A stretch of 64,000 bases of DNA from Farysia itapuensis. Lineage: Eukaryota; Basidiomycota; Ustilaginomycetes; Ustilaginales; Ustilaginaceae. The notes below the pieces were generated by a model. That model searched no databases. It saw only the letters and a program-made list of their open reading frames with translations, and was not told the DNA's origin. Shown piece after piece: positions 1 through 10,003 of this stretch. Location of the stretch: contig JALBYC010000014.1 in NCBI GenBank assembly GCA_023212645.1, forward strand, positions 286,621 through 350,620, written 5' to 3'. Position numbers and translations under genes: made by a program. The first letter of the stretch is position 1. Every line of letters begins with the position of its first letter.

Positions 1-2526
1 GCAGAGTACCGAACAGCCGATGCTTCGCACATCTTCATGTCTTTCATCTACCAGCTCGATGTCAGTCTCGAGGACGTGCAAAAAGCTATCGTTGGCTTCC
101 TAGACCGTCACGGAACGCGCTTCTTCCGACTGCGCATCACCGGTGCCGAGATTCGAATGATTCTCAGCCAGCCCAATGGCGAGCCTCGGCCCATCCGTGC
201 CTTCGTACACAACGAAACTGGTCTGGTCGTGCGATACGAGACCTACGAGGAGATTTCGGCGGACGACGGATCCGTTGTGCTTCGAGCTATCGAGCCTCAA
301 GGTAATGAAGCTCTGCTCAATGCTCAGAGTGCCCACTTCCCCTATACTACCAAGGTGGCTCTGCAGTCGCGACGATCGCGAGCTCACGCTCTGCAGACAA
401 CCTTTGTGTACGACTTTGTCGACGTTCTGGGCCAAGCTATCCGCGCTTCGTGGAGAAAAGTGGCTGCCAGCAAAATCCCTGCCGACGTCATCAAGTCGTG
501 TGTCGAGCTCGTGTTTGACGAGCAGGAGCAGCTGCGCGAAGTCAAGCGGGCACCCGGCATGAACTCAATTGGCATGGTTGCATGGTTGATCGAGGTGCTC
601 ACCCCAGAGTACCCCGCTGGACGAAAGCTGGTGGTGATTGGAAACGACGTCACTATCCAGGCTGGCTCCTTTGGTCCTGTCGAGGATCGGTTCTTTGCTG
701 CTGCTTCGAAGCTTGCTCGAGAGCACGGCATCCCCCGTCTGTATATTTCGGCCAACTCTGGTGCCCGTATCGGTCTGGCTACCGAGGCCATGGACCTGTT
801 CAAGGTCAAGTTCATCGGCGATGATCCTGCTAAGGGCTTCGAGTACATTTACTTGGACAATGACGCTCTTCACGCCATCGAGGCCAAGACACCCAACAGT
901 CTGATGACCAAGGCCCTGCAAGCTGCCGACGGCACTACCCACAACGTCATCACCGACATCATCGGCCTGTCCCAGAACGGGCTCGGTGTCGAATGTCTGT
1001 CCGGAAGTGGTCTGATCGCTGGTGAGACTAGCCGCGCGCGCGAGCAGATCTTTACGGCAACCATTGTCACCGGCCGAAGTGTCGGTATCGGAGCATACCT
1101 TGCCCGACTTGGCGAGCGTGTTATTCAGGTCGAAGGATCCCCATTAATCTTGACTGGTTATCAGGCGCTGAACAAGTTGCTGGGACGCGAAGTGTACACT
1201 TCCAATCTGCAGCTTGGTGGTCCTCAGATCATGTACAAGAACGGTGTCTCGCACCTTACTGTGCAGGATGACTCGGATGCAGTCAAGGCGTTTGTCAACT
1301 GGATGGCTTATGTGCCTGCACGACGAGCTGGACCCTTGCCGATCATGCCCACCACCGACAGCTGGGACCGAGATGTGACTTACTCACCTCCTCGAGGACC
1401 TTACGATCCTCGATGGTTGATCAACGGCAAGCGCGAGGAAGACGGCACCACGCTCAAAGGTCTATTTGACGCAGGCTCGTTTGTCGAGACGCTCGGCGGT
1501 TGGGCTACCTCCGTGGTCACTGGTCGTGCTCGACTTGGTGGCATTCCCGTGGGTGTGATCGCCGTAGAGACTCGAACGCTGGAGCGCGTGGTCCCGGCCG
1601 ACCCGGCCAACCCGAATTCGACTGAACAGCGAATCATGGAAGCTGGTCAGGTGTGGTACCCCAACTCGGCATACAAGACAGCGCAGGCGATCTGGGACTT
1701 TGACAAGGAGGGCCTTCCACTCGTCATCTTGGCCAACTGGCGAGGATTCTCGGGCGGACAACAGGACATGTACGATGAGATCCTCAAGCAAGGCTCCAAG
1801 ATTGTGGATGGCTTGTCTTCGTACAAGCAGCCCGTCTTTGTCCACATTCCACCGATGGGAGAGCTGCGAGGTGGTTCGTGGGTCGTTGTGGACTCTGCCA
1901 TCAACGACAACGGCATGATTGAAATGTCGGCCGATGTCAACAGCGCCCGAGGAGGTGTGCTGGAAGCCTCTGGTCTGGTTGAAATCAAGTACCGAGCCGA
2001 CAAGCAGCGGGCGACAATGGAGCGCTTGGATCCTGTCTATGCCGATCTGGTCAAGAAGGCCGCCGATGCGACCGACTACACGGCGCAATCTGCGGCACGA
2101 AAGCAGCTTGCCGACCGCGAGAAGCAGCTGTCGCCCATCTTTACAGCGATCGCCACCGAGTATGCGGATGCGCACGACCGAGCTGGACGTATGCTTGCCA
2201 CCGGAGTGCTCAAGGCAGCGCTGCCATGGACGAATGCCAGACGATACTTTTACTGGAGACTACGCAGACGAGTTACCGAGGTGGCTGCCGAGCGCATGTT
2301 GTCGGAAGCCAATCCGCTGCTCAAGCACGCCGAGCGCTTAGCAGCTTTACGGCAGTTTATCGGTGCTGCTGCCGGCGAGGACGACAAGTCGGTCGTTGAA
2401 CACATGGAGGCTTCAACCTCCCAGCTTTTGTCAGCGGCCAACCAGGTCAAGGCGCAGTACATTATGGCGCAAATCTCGACACTGGATCCGGAGCTGAAAG
2501 CAAACCTGCTCGCCTCTCTCAAATGA
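1..2526 (+). CDS. ACC1: Acetyl-CoA carboxylase, C-terminal carboxyltransferase part (partial)
   Basis: This is the 3' end of the gene for the multidomain cytosolic enzyme that makes malonyl-CoA for fatty-acid synthesis. The frame is open from base 1 with no start, so biotin carboxylase and the biotin carrier lie outside the window. The visible 841 residues hold the acetyl-CoA carboxyltransferase: a beta half with GSFGPVEDRFF and YISANSGARIGLA, then GRSVGIGAYLARLGERVIQ and NLQLGGPQIMYKNGVSH, and an alpha half with ANWRGFSGGQQDMYDEILKQ. The ATG at 37 is internal (MSFIYQLDVS). No intron is seen. The 3' flank to 2944 holds no convincing gene. The family assignment is certain from motif order; only the missing 5' part limits the call. 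Confidence 0.97.
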   Translation, partial: AEYRTADASHIFMSFIYQLDVSLEDVQKAIVGFLDRHGTRFFRLRITGAEIRMILSQPNGEPRPIRAFVHNETGLVVRYETYEEISADDGSVVLRAIEPQGNEALLNAQSAHFPYTTKVALQSRRSRAHALQTTFVYDFVDVLGQAIRASWRKVAASKIPADVIKSCVELVFDEQEQLREVKRAPGMNSIGMVAWLIEVLTPEYPAGRKLVVIGNDVTIQAGSFGPVEDRFFAAASKLAREHGIPRLYISANSGARIGLATEAMDLFKVKFIGDDPAKGFEYIYLDNDALHAIEAKTPNSLMTKALQAADGTTHNVITDIIGLSQNGLGVECLSGSGLIAGETSRAREQIFTATIVTGRSVGIGAYLARLGERVIQVEGSPLILTGYQALNKLLGREVYTSNLQLGGPQIMYKNGVSHLTVQDDSDAVKAFVNWMAYVPARRAGPLPIMPTTDSWDRDVTYSPPRGPYDPRWLINGKREEDGTTLKGLFDAGSFVETLGGWATSVVTGRARLGGIPVGVIAVETRTLERVVPADPANPNSTEQRIMEAGQVWYPNSAYKTAQAIWDFDKEGLPLVILANWRGFSGGQQDMYDEILKQGSKIVDGLSSYKQPVFVHIPPMGELRGGSWVVVDSAINDNGMIEMSADVNSARGGVLEASGLVEIKYRADKQRATMERLDPVYADLVKKAADATDYTAQSAARKQLADREKQLSPIFTAIATEYADAHDRAGRMLATGVLKAALPWTNARRYFYWRLRRRVTEVAAERMLSEANPLLKHAERLAALRQFIGAAAGEDDKSVVEHMEASTSQLLSAANQVKAQYIMAQISTLDPELKANLLASLK

Positions 2527-2944
2527 TTGTGGCCCCACATAGCGAGGTCCGAACAACACGATGAAGGCAGCCCTGGATTTTACCCAAAGAACGACAGGAT
2601 TGAGGGATTCTGCTCTCTTTCTTTGGCACTCGGCGGCTGTCTTTCCGCGTATGGTCGGACGCTATCACTTTCCGTTGCCCTGGTCCCGAACTTTTTCTTT
2701 TGCTTAGCTTGCCTCACTACTGATAGACTTGTGTTTTCCCCGTGCAATTGATGATACGTATTTCTTCGGTGCACAGTCAGCGCGGTTTTTAGCCATGGAA
2801 TTATGAGGGCTCAATTTTCAGCTGGATTATTTGGGCGCGCAAAATTTAGCGGTGTGTGGGGTGTGTGTCTTCACGCTTGTTGGCTTAGCAGCACGATTCT
2901 AGTTGCCTAGACTCTGTGGTGCCTTGCTGTTCTCAGCAGGAAGC

Positions 2945-3663
2945 ATGACAATTGGTCTTGCAGATGGGACGAGCGAGGCACTGCGTCTGATGGGTGCTAC
3001 GGCGCGTACCGCATACATTGCCGGGATTCTCGAGGAGCAGACACCCGATCGACTACTCATCCCGTCGCAGATTCCAGAGCGATCCCGTCTCACCGCACCG
3101 GCGTCCAGTGGCAAGCTGGTTCAGGTGTTTGGCGAGAAAGACATAGCTGCAGCGCTCAAAGTGCCTCTGTACTACAAGTCAAGAGGTAAGGGTCGAGGCA
3201 AGCCGGTCTTCTTCGACCCAGAGAAGACATCAGTAGGCCAACTCTTTGGTACGTAGCAGTGCATTCGTGTGGGCTTAGCTGGACTAGCGCAGATTGGATT
3301 GATACCCTGGGAGATGATTGTCATAGAAGTGGCGCAGCAATTGGGACTACGTGAGCCCGAGTTCACACACTATCCGATGGGCGTTTGGTAAGTTTGGCCT
3401 CTTTCTCCAGGCACCGCTCAGAGAGGCTGACTACTGCTGAGGCGCCAATTGACAGTCATGCTCCGAGACATGCAGTGTCGGTGCATTTTGCTGGTCTCAC
3501 GGCACAAGACATGTCTGGCTCGCAAAGTCTCAAGAACGGCAAAGAACACGTGGCCAAGCAGATCCTGCTGCAAATCATCAACGAGAACCGCGCCGCTGAG
3601 CCGGAGACCGACACAGCTGCCATTCTAGCCAAGATCAGCCATGCTGCAGCGGTAACGCACTAA
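2945..3663 (+). CDS. Unrecognised three-exon protein, possibly mitochondrial
   Basis: I do not recognise the family. Coding exons read 2945-3248, 3288-3387 and 3456-3663. The introns are 39 and 68 nt (GTACGT..TAG and GTAAGT..CAG), and the splices keep one frame: ..SVGQLFAQIGLIPWEMI.. and ..THYPMGVCHAPRHAVS... The frame is open upstream of the ATG at 2945. A possible first exon at 2804-2853 (MRAQFSAGLFGRAKFSG) would join at 2903 through a 49-nt intron with a weak GTGTGG donor and give a basic, mitochondrial-presequence-like N-terminus. The C-terminal segment GSQSLKNGKEHVAKQILLQI faintly resembles the second half of a double-stranded RNA-binding domain, so a mitoribosome-type protein is conceivable but unproven. 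The start is uncertain. Confidence 0.6.
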
Positions 3664-3680
3664 GATACCATTTGACCTGT

Positions 3681-4598
3681 CTATTGCGCAAGATCGACAT
3701 AGAGACGGGATGTGTCGCCAGATAGGCCGAGAAGGTCGGCGAGGCCAAACACGTCGTTGTATGGTAATGTGTTGAACGGCCTCGTGCAGTGCAACAGGTC
3801 TTCGATGTTTTGTCGCTTGATGAGCGTACAGTCGTCCAATTCGTCGTCCGAGTCGCTGTACACGGTGATTGCGTCTGCTTGATCGTCGTCGCTTTCGTCG
3901 TCATCGTCGTTGTCGCTACTGGAGCAGGAAGAGACAGCTTTGGGTTTCTGAGGGGAGCGCGCAGGGCGAAGTGTCTCGAGCTTTGGCGGTTTCCACACGG
4001 GGGAAGGCGAGGTTTGTGCCTCGGCCCAGCTTGGGTCATTGAGATCGACTAGATCGTCTTCCTCATCCTCGAGATGCCGCGGTGTGTGAATGGCTTTGCG
4101 TCGCGCCTCTGCCTCGAGGAATTCGCGCAGATCCGGATCATGCTCCGCTGGATCTTCTGATCGCACGTCGTCCGAGTCATTGTCCTCTGAGCCAAGATTC
4201 CAATGGTGGTGTTCGTCGTCGTTGTCGTCGCCAAAAGGCTCGGTGCTTGCTTCCGGTCGACTCTTCCAGCCCTGCAGCTCTTCGTCCTTGATAAAGTCGC
4301 CAAAGTTCATCGTACGTTCGAGGGCACGCAGACTCCCCCGGTCTTTGATCACGACGAGCGGTTCGCCATTGGCAACATTGCCGAGGTACAGCTCGTCCTG
4401 ATCCTGCAGGTGCGCATCTTTGAAGCGATCAAAGATGCTTTCCCACTTGGCTTTGAGACGTTGTGCGGATTGGTACTGGAGCCACTCGATCGTCTCGTTC
4501 CCCTGGTCATCGTACCTTTCGATGGCAGCTTTGCTCAGCTCAGATGTAAAGAGCAGTCTGCGTCGCTTGCGACTCGAAGGCCCTGCCTCGGCACTCAT
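3681..4598 (-). CDS. Scm3/HJURP-like CENP-A histone chaperone
   Basis: The 305-residue protein is probably the chaperone that delivers CENP-A/Cse4 to centromeres. Residues about 45-95 (QRLKAKWESIFDRFKD, then DQDELYL, then VVIKDRGSLRALE) follow the fungal Scm3 pattern: a basic helix, a W..I...Y/F helix, then D.DEIDL.TGEIV.D.GHLRSL. The N-terminus has a basic stretch (RKRRR) suited to nuclear import. The remainder is acidic, with Asp/Ser clusters (DNDDEHHH, SDNDDDDESDDDQ) typical of histone-binding proteins. The first ATG in frame is at 4598; the upstream codon at 4616 is GTG. Its stop lies 17 bp from the stop of the convergent upstream gene. The TGEIV core is altered (LGNVANGEPLVVI), so the call rests on pattern rather than identity. 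Confidence 0.55.
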   Translation of the reverse strand: MSAEAGPSSRKRRRLLFTSELSKAAIERYDDQGNETIEWLQYQSAQRLKAKWESIFDRFKDAHLQDQDELYLGNVANGEPLVVIKDRGSLRALERTMNFGDFIKDEELQGWKSRPEASTEPFGDDNDDEHHHWNLGSEDNDSDDVRSEDPAEHDPDLREFLEAEARRKAIHTPRHLEDEEDDLVDLNDPSWAEAQTSPSPVWKPPKLETLRPARSPQKPKAVSSCSSSDNDDDDESDDDQADAITVYSDSDDELDDCTLIKRQNIEDLLHCTRPFNTLPYNDVFGLADLLGLSGDTSRLYVDLAQ

Positions 4599-4790
4599 CC
4601 GTGCAAGTGCAGCCACTTCCTACAGATGGTCCACCGTGACCTACAGGCTACAGGAAAGAACGTCGCGTCAGGGTAAAACAGCGTCCTAACAATGCATGCA
4701 TGGACCCTTGATCTTTTAATGGCGCCGCAATGTGAATGGCGTAGCGCTGCAACCTTCTCCACTCTCATCGACCAAGCATGATGCAAGAGC

Positions 4791-5782
4791 ATGTACTTTG
4801 AGAGAAAGGAACTGATTCAGTCTGTAAGTAAGGCAAAAGCCTGTAGTACAACTGCACACAACAGACGCTGACTCGCGATTGGTGACAGCTGGATCTGGCA
4901 TGCTACGTGCTGTACGTCTATGTGTGGCTGCTCGACGGACGAACGCTCTGGCTGGTGCTCAAGTGTGTGTTGCAGCTGCAGTTCTGCAACCCGACACAGA
5001 TGCATCCGAAACGGTCGCTGCCCTTCTTCCTCTTGATCCTCGCTGGCTGGAACTGTGTGGTGGCAATTGCACATCTTGCGGGTCCGGCTGTCGTCACTAG
5101 CGGCAAAGATCGGAGTATTATGCTCGACTTTGTAGGGCAGCACCACAGTCCATCCCGTCTGCACATGCTCGGCATTGACGTGCTCATCTGTATTTTTCAG
5201 ATCGGTCTTACCATCGTTGCATTTGAAGTGGGAAGGGACGAGTTGAAGCCCGATACTGAAGCAAGTGTTCTCGACGTCACCCCTCGCGATTTAGGCGAGC
5301 CTCAAGGCCAAGGCTGGGACGTTCGCGACGAAGAAGCAACCCTCTTCACGCCAACAAACGACACAAAAGATCAGCCCACGAGTTTATCCCATCCCATCGC
5401 TGTCATACGACCAGACGAGATATGGAACCAGATTCGCCAACTGCGCCTCCCATCCGACGACGACGACCAGCTCCCAGCACAACAAGATGCAACGCCCGTG
5501 CCCGTCGATCTGTCCCGACCAGACACGTCTCGCATTCGTCGCTTTTCCCGCCACCATCGGCACCGTGCCGCTCCTCCTGCCCCGGCACAAGCGGCACAGG
5601 CGTCCGTCGACGACTCTTGGCCGCCCATGTGGCTCGTCATTGCACGCAACATGGTCGGCACCCGCCAACCTATCTCACTCCTCCGCCAGCCAACTCAGGC
5701 ATTTACCTCGCTTCGCACAACACTCGCCTCCCGATTCGCCAGCAACACACCTGAAGAGCCATCACCACCACCAAATCCATAG
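4791..5782 (+). CDS. DUF1746 membrane protein, Dsc4-like subunit of the Golgi DSC E3 ligase
   Basis: Exons are 4791-4823 and 4889-5782. The 65-nt intron runs from GTAAGT to GACAG, and splicing gives MYFERKELIQS|LDLACYVLYVYVW, the start of the DUF1746 pattern (R..LI.SLD..VYV..VYLYLLD). An in-frame TGA just upstream of 4791 supports this start. Hydrophobic segments lie at about residues 13-45, 60-85 and 110-130, followed by an acidic and Pro-rich cytosolic tail. In fission yeast the DUF1746 protein Dsc4 belongs to the Golgi DSC ubiquitin ligase that handles SREBP cleavage and membrane-protein quality control. A Dsc2-like gene lies in the same window at 57009-57872. Family membership is fairly secure; the Dsc4 role is inferred. 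Confidence 0.75.
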
Positions 5783-6162
5783 CTTGTCATCGCCGCATCA
5801 CTCGCTCGCCTCGAAACAGGATGGGCATGGTTCTGCATTTCTTTTGTATATGTGTTGGGGATGTGGGGTGAATGCATGAGAGAAATAGACGACCGTGAAA
5901 CTTCTCGGTGAAGATGTTCGTTTTTGTATAGGAGACCCCCCAAAAGAGTAGCAAGCCTGACCGACGAACGGGCATAGAGAAAGACCAAAAGAAATGAGGA
6001 AAGAAAGAAGCTAAAAAAACACAGAGTCGTGATAGCCAGACTTGAGAGCCGATGGGGGGATCGAAAGATCTTCAAAGAAGCAGAAGAGTCGACGGGGTTG
6101 GGGGGAAAGAAAGAACAGCGTCGGAATGATCACGCGCTGTCATGGCGCGGACGATGCTGCAA
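5783..6162. other. Convergent intergenic spacer, no gene seen
   Basis: This 380-bp stretch lies between the stop codons of the DUF1746 gene and eL33. It is purine-rich on the plus strand (runs of GAAAGAAAG type) and presumably holds two 3' UTRs. No open frame with family resemblance was found. Confidence 0.6.
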
Positions 6163-6774
6163 TTAGATGCTGGAGGGGTAGAGCATGATTCGGACACGGG
6201 CGGCGAAAGCCTGGGGTGGGATGTTGTGTGTGAATTTGGCGCGAACGACACCCGAGTTGCCGTGAGGGCGCGAGATACGGCCCCAGATGACGCGGATCTT
6301 GCTGCCACGAACCTCCTTGTTGGCCTTGTAGACATAAGCCACACGCTTGCCAAGGTAGAACTTGGCATCCTTGGTAGCTTCAACACCCTCAATCTTGATC
6401 AGAGAAGTGTGGCAAGTAGCCACCTTCTTGGAGCGCTTGTGGCCCATGATCCTTCCCTTTACGTACAGTCGAGACTAGAAACAGACAATGCAAACAATGT
6501 TAGTACGAGTTGCTCTGGATACGCTCTACAGCTCCAGCTCGTCGTCGGAATCATCTCTGATGCATCTCGTCTGCAAGCATTGCTGATGTTGGAACGAGAA
6601 GCAGTGGGACGATTGTGCAGTTTTGTTGCGGCGTAGGTCACATCATTTGCAGTTGCCAAATCCATCTGCGCTTGACACAGGTTGGCGAAAAGACGTCGAT
6701 ATACGGCAAGACGATGACATTGACGACGAGCTGATGCTGGCAACGTGCTGAGCGCTGGCAATAAAGCTTACCAT
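6163..6774 (-). CDS. RPL33: 60S ribosomal protein eL33 (L33/L35a)
   Basis: Exon 1 is only the start codon (6772-6774, ATG|GTAAGC on the minus strand). A 296-nt intron (6476-6771, ending TTTCTAG) separates it from exon 2 (6163-6475). The product of about 104 residues starts [18 protein letters not shown] and continues with [47 protein letters not shown] and [14 protein letters not shown] ends, which is diagnostic for eL33 of the large subunit. An unspliced reading would start at MGHKRSKK and lose the conserved RLYVKGRI segment, so the intron is required. The intron is long for this window; I looked for C/D snoRNA boxes and found no convincing pair. A TTCGAAATTTCC motif at 6981 matches the promoter motifs of the ribosomal cluster near 60.4 kb. 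Confidence 0.95.
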
Positions 6775-7067
6775 TGTGACAGATATGTGGTGTTGATGGT
6801 GCAGCGTCAGGGTACGATTGCAGATTGCAGCCAAGTACCTCTACTCACCAGCGGCTCCGGCCAAACCTTCTGGTTCCAAAAAAGGCTCGGCCGAGCTCCA
6901 CGTGACTTACTTTTTGCAATTGTTAGAGTGTCTCTGATATATGCTTATACAATCATGAGTCAGCAATGCGAAAGTTTGACTTCGAAATTTCCTGAAGAAG
7001 ACCCTGGACAGGACAACTCTTTGGGCAGCAGGTGTGTCGTGCATTTCTAGACTACCATAGTGACAAG

Positions 7068-7454
7068 ATGACGAGAACGAGGCATGGCAAGAAGACCCAT
7101 CACGCGAGACGCGATGTCAAACGTGGCATGCGCACACGAGCGCGCAAACTTGATCCCGATCAAATCCAGGCAAATCTGAACAACCCGAAGAAGCTGGAGG
7201 AGCTACAAAACCCACAGGAGCTCGACGTCGACAAGGCTGGTCTCGGTCTGTTCTACTGTGTCGAGTGCGATCGCAACTTCCCCAGTCAAAAAGATCAGCT
7301 CACACACATTGCATCCAAACTGCACAAACGCAAGGCCAAGAAGATCCACGAAGAACAGGCTTACACCATCGAAGAGAGTCTTCGCGCCGTCGGCATGGGT
7401 ATCGACAACAAGCAGCGTAACAAGCCTGAAGATCCGCAGCCTATCCAAACCTAA
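7068..7454 (+). CDS. BUD20: Bud20/ZNF593-type C2H2 zinc-finger protein (pre-60S export factor)
   Basis: The 128-residue protein begins MTRTRHGKKTHHARRDVKRG, a basic N-terminus typical of Bud20/ZNF593, and carries one C2H2 finger of the U1-like/JAZ type: FYCVECDRNFPSQKDQLTHIASKLHKRKAKK at about residues 63-93. Known family members are shuttling factors on pre-60S ribosomal particles. The ATG at 7068 is chosen because the upstream in-frame sequence lacks conserved character. It is divergent from eL33, with 293 bp between start codons, so the two ribosome-related genes may share a promoter region. The C-terminus (RNKPEDPQPIQT) ends shortly after the conserved EEQAYTIEESLRAVGMG segment. Confidence 0.9.
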   Translation: MTRTRHGKKTHHARRDVKRGMRTRARKLDPDQIQANLNNPKKLEELQNPQELDVDKAGLGLFYCVECDRNFPSQKDQLTHIASKLHKRKAKKIHEEQAYTIEESLRAVGMGIDNKQRNKPEDPQPIQT

Positions 7455-7809
7455 GCACAACGCAAGCACGGACTTTCACTTCACTGTCTTGTCGCATTCT
7501 CATCCAGCTGTCACATAGTCGCCGCTTTCTTGCCACTCGCATGTGTCAATGATTTGCCCGCCCATCGCTCCTTGTCCCTTCAACTCCACTGTAGACCCAG
7601 TGTATACCCCTTCTGCTCACACATGTATTTGTACGCTCACCTTGACCTGCATTGACAATCATCCTTGAAGAACTTCCCGTTACCATCAGAAAGATCCTGT
7701 CCTCGCTCTACTTCCGGGTTCCGAAGTATGCAAATCGCGTCGCTAGAACAACATTCCGTTATTCTCCCTTTGAGCTTCAACCTCGCCGCGCTCTACCGCC
7801 TACATCACA
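7455..7809 (+). other. Intergenic region upstream of NUP85
   Basis: This 355-bp stretch between the BUD20 stop and the NUP85 start is pyrimidine-rich on the plus strand, with CT-rich runs before the NUP85 ATG, as is common in fungal promoters. I see no further gene. Confidence 0.5.
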
Positions 7810-9873
7810 ATGCCGGATGCCAGCATGGCTTCTGGGTCCAAAGTCAGCTATGACTGGGGCACTACTTCTGTCCAGAAGGCGCTGTATACCCAGACATACA
7901 CCATCTTTAACTCGCTACAGCGCATTCAAGAGGAAGCCTTGTTGTCCAAATCGGCAGGCGGAGAGGCACTCATCCCATCTGTAGAAACGATCCAGTACTA
8001 CCAGCGCATCAGCGAGCATTACGCGCGCGCCATTCAGGAATTTCTCGTCAAATCACAGCAGGCTATAGATCAGCCAGACATCGCAACTCTGAGAAAGTGG
8101 CAGGAGATCCAAACTGTGTTACGCCTCGCCGAGCTCCTGTACTATCCCAAAGACGGACGCGGCATCAGTGTAGTGGGCGAGGAGCTGCTACACTGGCTCA
8201 ACTCGTTTGACGTTGCGCCAACCACGGAAGAAGGCCAAGAAATTGCACAGTCGGCCACACCCCATACCCATCCGGCCTATTGGGATTACATTCTGCGATG
8301 TGTACTTCGTGGCTTCCACACCTCAGCCGCGTCGGTGCTGAAGTCGCTTGACTCGCATTCTTCAGCCGTCATCCGTAGCGTTGCACAGAAAGCAGCACGC
8401 TTGCTCTCAGCGCTTCCGCGGTCCACCAACTTTGCCATGGAGCACGAATTCGTCGCCGCACACAGATCTTGGCTTGCCTCGGTTCGAAAGCTCCTCAGCA
8501 GCTTGGAGCAGGAAATGGACGAAATGGAAGCAGAGGCCGGAAGCTCAGAACAAGTCGAGGACGAAAGACTGGAGTACGAAGCGCAATTTCGGTGCTTGCT
8601 TGAACTCATGGCAGGCGTAAAGGACCGCATCTTCGAGGCATGCGAGGACTGGAGGGAAGCTCTTGGCGCTTGGGGTACACTAGTACACCCGACGCTAAAA
8701 AGAGACGATGTGCCAAGCGCAGTCTCCATCATCTTCGACAAATTTCCGGTCGATGGCACTTTGACCGCAGAGCTAGTGCAATCGTACCTAGTCCAGGGCC
8801 AGGTTCGGCAAGCGGTGAATCAGTCGCAAAAACTCGACATTTGGCTCGCTGCACACTTGGGCGATCTCATGGACAAGGTCGGACTCTTGGACGATGACGA
8901 GAAAGGGAGCACAACAGGACACGACTTGCGCAAACAGTTACTACTTGCCTACGCCCAAAACATGCTCGATGAGCAGGGGCTTTGGCGTATAAGCATCGAC
9001 TACCTGGCCGTTTGCGGTGCAGAAGGTCGCAAAAAGATGACCAACGTCATTCTTTCGGTTCCGACTGTCGGACTCTCTGCCGACGACGCTATGGACGAGG
9101 ATGCGACCGATGATGCCAAACCGAAGCTGGAAAGGGCGGAACAAGTGCTTCGAGCTTGCACAGAGCACGGTCTCGAGGCAGAAGCGCGCGTTGTCTGCAA
9201 ACGAATGTCACGCTCGCTTCTCCATCTAGACGAATTTGGCTTGGCGATCGCGTACTGCGTGCGCGCGTCGGATACAGTGCTGATCCGCACCATTGCCGAC
9301 AAGATCCTCGAGGTGTACGTCACCAAGGGGGCCGATGCGTTCAACGAAATTGTCGATTCATTCCCATCTTCACTGATCGAACCTTCGCGCAGCTTTGAGC
9401 AGGACGGCGTAGCACCAGCCTCCGAAGGTGTCGCTCATGGCTTCTTTTCGAGAAGGCTGGCCTTTCTGGCCCGCTTCAGAGATTTTCATCGACTGTACGC
9501 CGACGGACACTGGGGACCTGCGGCAGATCTGCTCGTTGAGCTGATCACAACCGAAGCAGCACCAGAGACATTTATCGCTGTACTTCTCGTGGACACCATA
9601 CCTCTGCTAGAAGACGCGCAGGCAGCCTGGTTCGACAAAGCCCAGACATTTGAACTGCTGCGAATCGTCGAGCGCGTTACTAATGCCGTCTCGATGCATC
9701 CAAATATGTCAAGTCACTTCCTTGGCTCATTGGATAGACTCCTCGGTGTTGGCTCGGAGCGCACGCAGCAGTCTTCCAGCACTGCCAGAGCGTCCGACAA
9801 ACTCGACGTTGTGCGTTTGTCGCTCGCACGCAACCTCGCCCGTGTCGGCATCACCCAAACAGGCATCGTGTAA
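7810..9873 (+). CDS. NUP85: Nucleoporin Nup85
   Basis: This is a single-exon gene for a 687-residue, mainly helical protein. The order of conserved blocks fits Nup85, a Y-complex scaffold nucleoporin: an N-terminal helical part (YYQRISEHYARAIQEFL, WQEIQTVLRLAELLYYP), a central part (HPAYWDYILRCVLRG), and a C-terminal ACE1-type helical solenoid (YAQNMLDEQGLWRISIDYLA, AIAYCVRASD, RLAFLARFRDFHRLYADG). The length is close to that of other fungal Nup85 proteins. The start ATG at 7810 follows a CT-rich stretch, and a second ATG lies six codons in. The next gene, a clamp-loader subunit, starts 130 bp downstream on the same strand. Confidence 0.8.
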   Translation: MPDASMASGSKVSYDWGTTSVQKALYTQTYTIFNSLQRIQEEALLSKSAGGEALIPSVETIQYYQRISEHYARAIQEFLVKSQQAIDQPDIATLRKWQEIQTVLRLAELLYYPKDGRGISVVGEELLHWLNSFDVAPTTEEGQEIAQSATPHTHPAYWDYILRCVLRGFHTSAASVLKSLDSHSSAVIRSVAQKAARLLSALPRSTNFAMEHEFVAAHRSWLASVRKLLSSLEQEMDEMEAEAGSSEQVEDERLEYEAQFRCLLELMAGVKDRIFEACEDWREALGAWGTLVHPTLKRDDVPSAVSIIFDKFPVDGTLTAELVQSYLVQGQVRQAVNQSQKLDIWLAAHLGDLMDKVGLLDDDEKGSTTGHDLRKQLLLAYAQNMLDEQGLWRISIDYLAVCGAEGRKKMTNVILSVPTVGLSADDAMDEDATDDAKPKLERAEQVLRACTEHGLEAEARVVCKRMSRSLLHLDEFGLAIAYCVRASDTVLIRTIADKILEVYVTKGADAFNEIVDSFPSSLIEPSRSFEQDGVAPASEGVAHGFFSRRLAFLARFRDFHRLYADGHWGPAADLLVELITTEAAPETFIAVLLVDTIPLLEDAQAAWFDKAQTFELLRIVERVTNAVSMHPNMSSHFLGSLDRLLGVGSERTQQSSSTARASDKLDVVRLSLARNLARVGITQTGIV

Positions 9874-10003
9874 ATTTAACACCAATTTCATCACGCGTTT
9901 AGCGTTTACGCGTAAAGTGCGATTGGCGCATATATTAACTGTGTGACACGGTGAGTGAGACCGACTCGTGTACATCTTCTTTTCCCTTTTCTCCGCCAAC
10001 ACA

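Noticed and set aside
6476..6771. Possible snoRNA inside the long eL33 intron
   Set aside because: One box-C-like AATGATGT was seen, but no properly spaced CTGA box D with terminal stem, and no convincing H/ACA fold.
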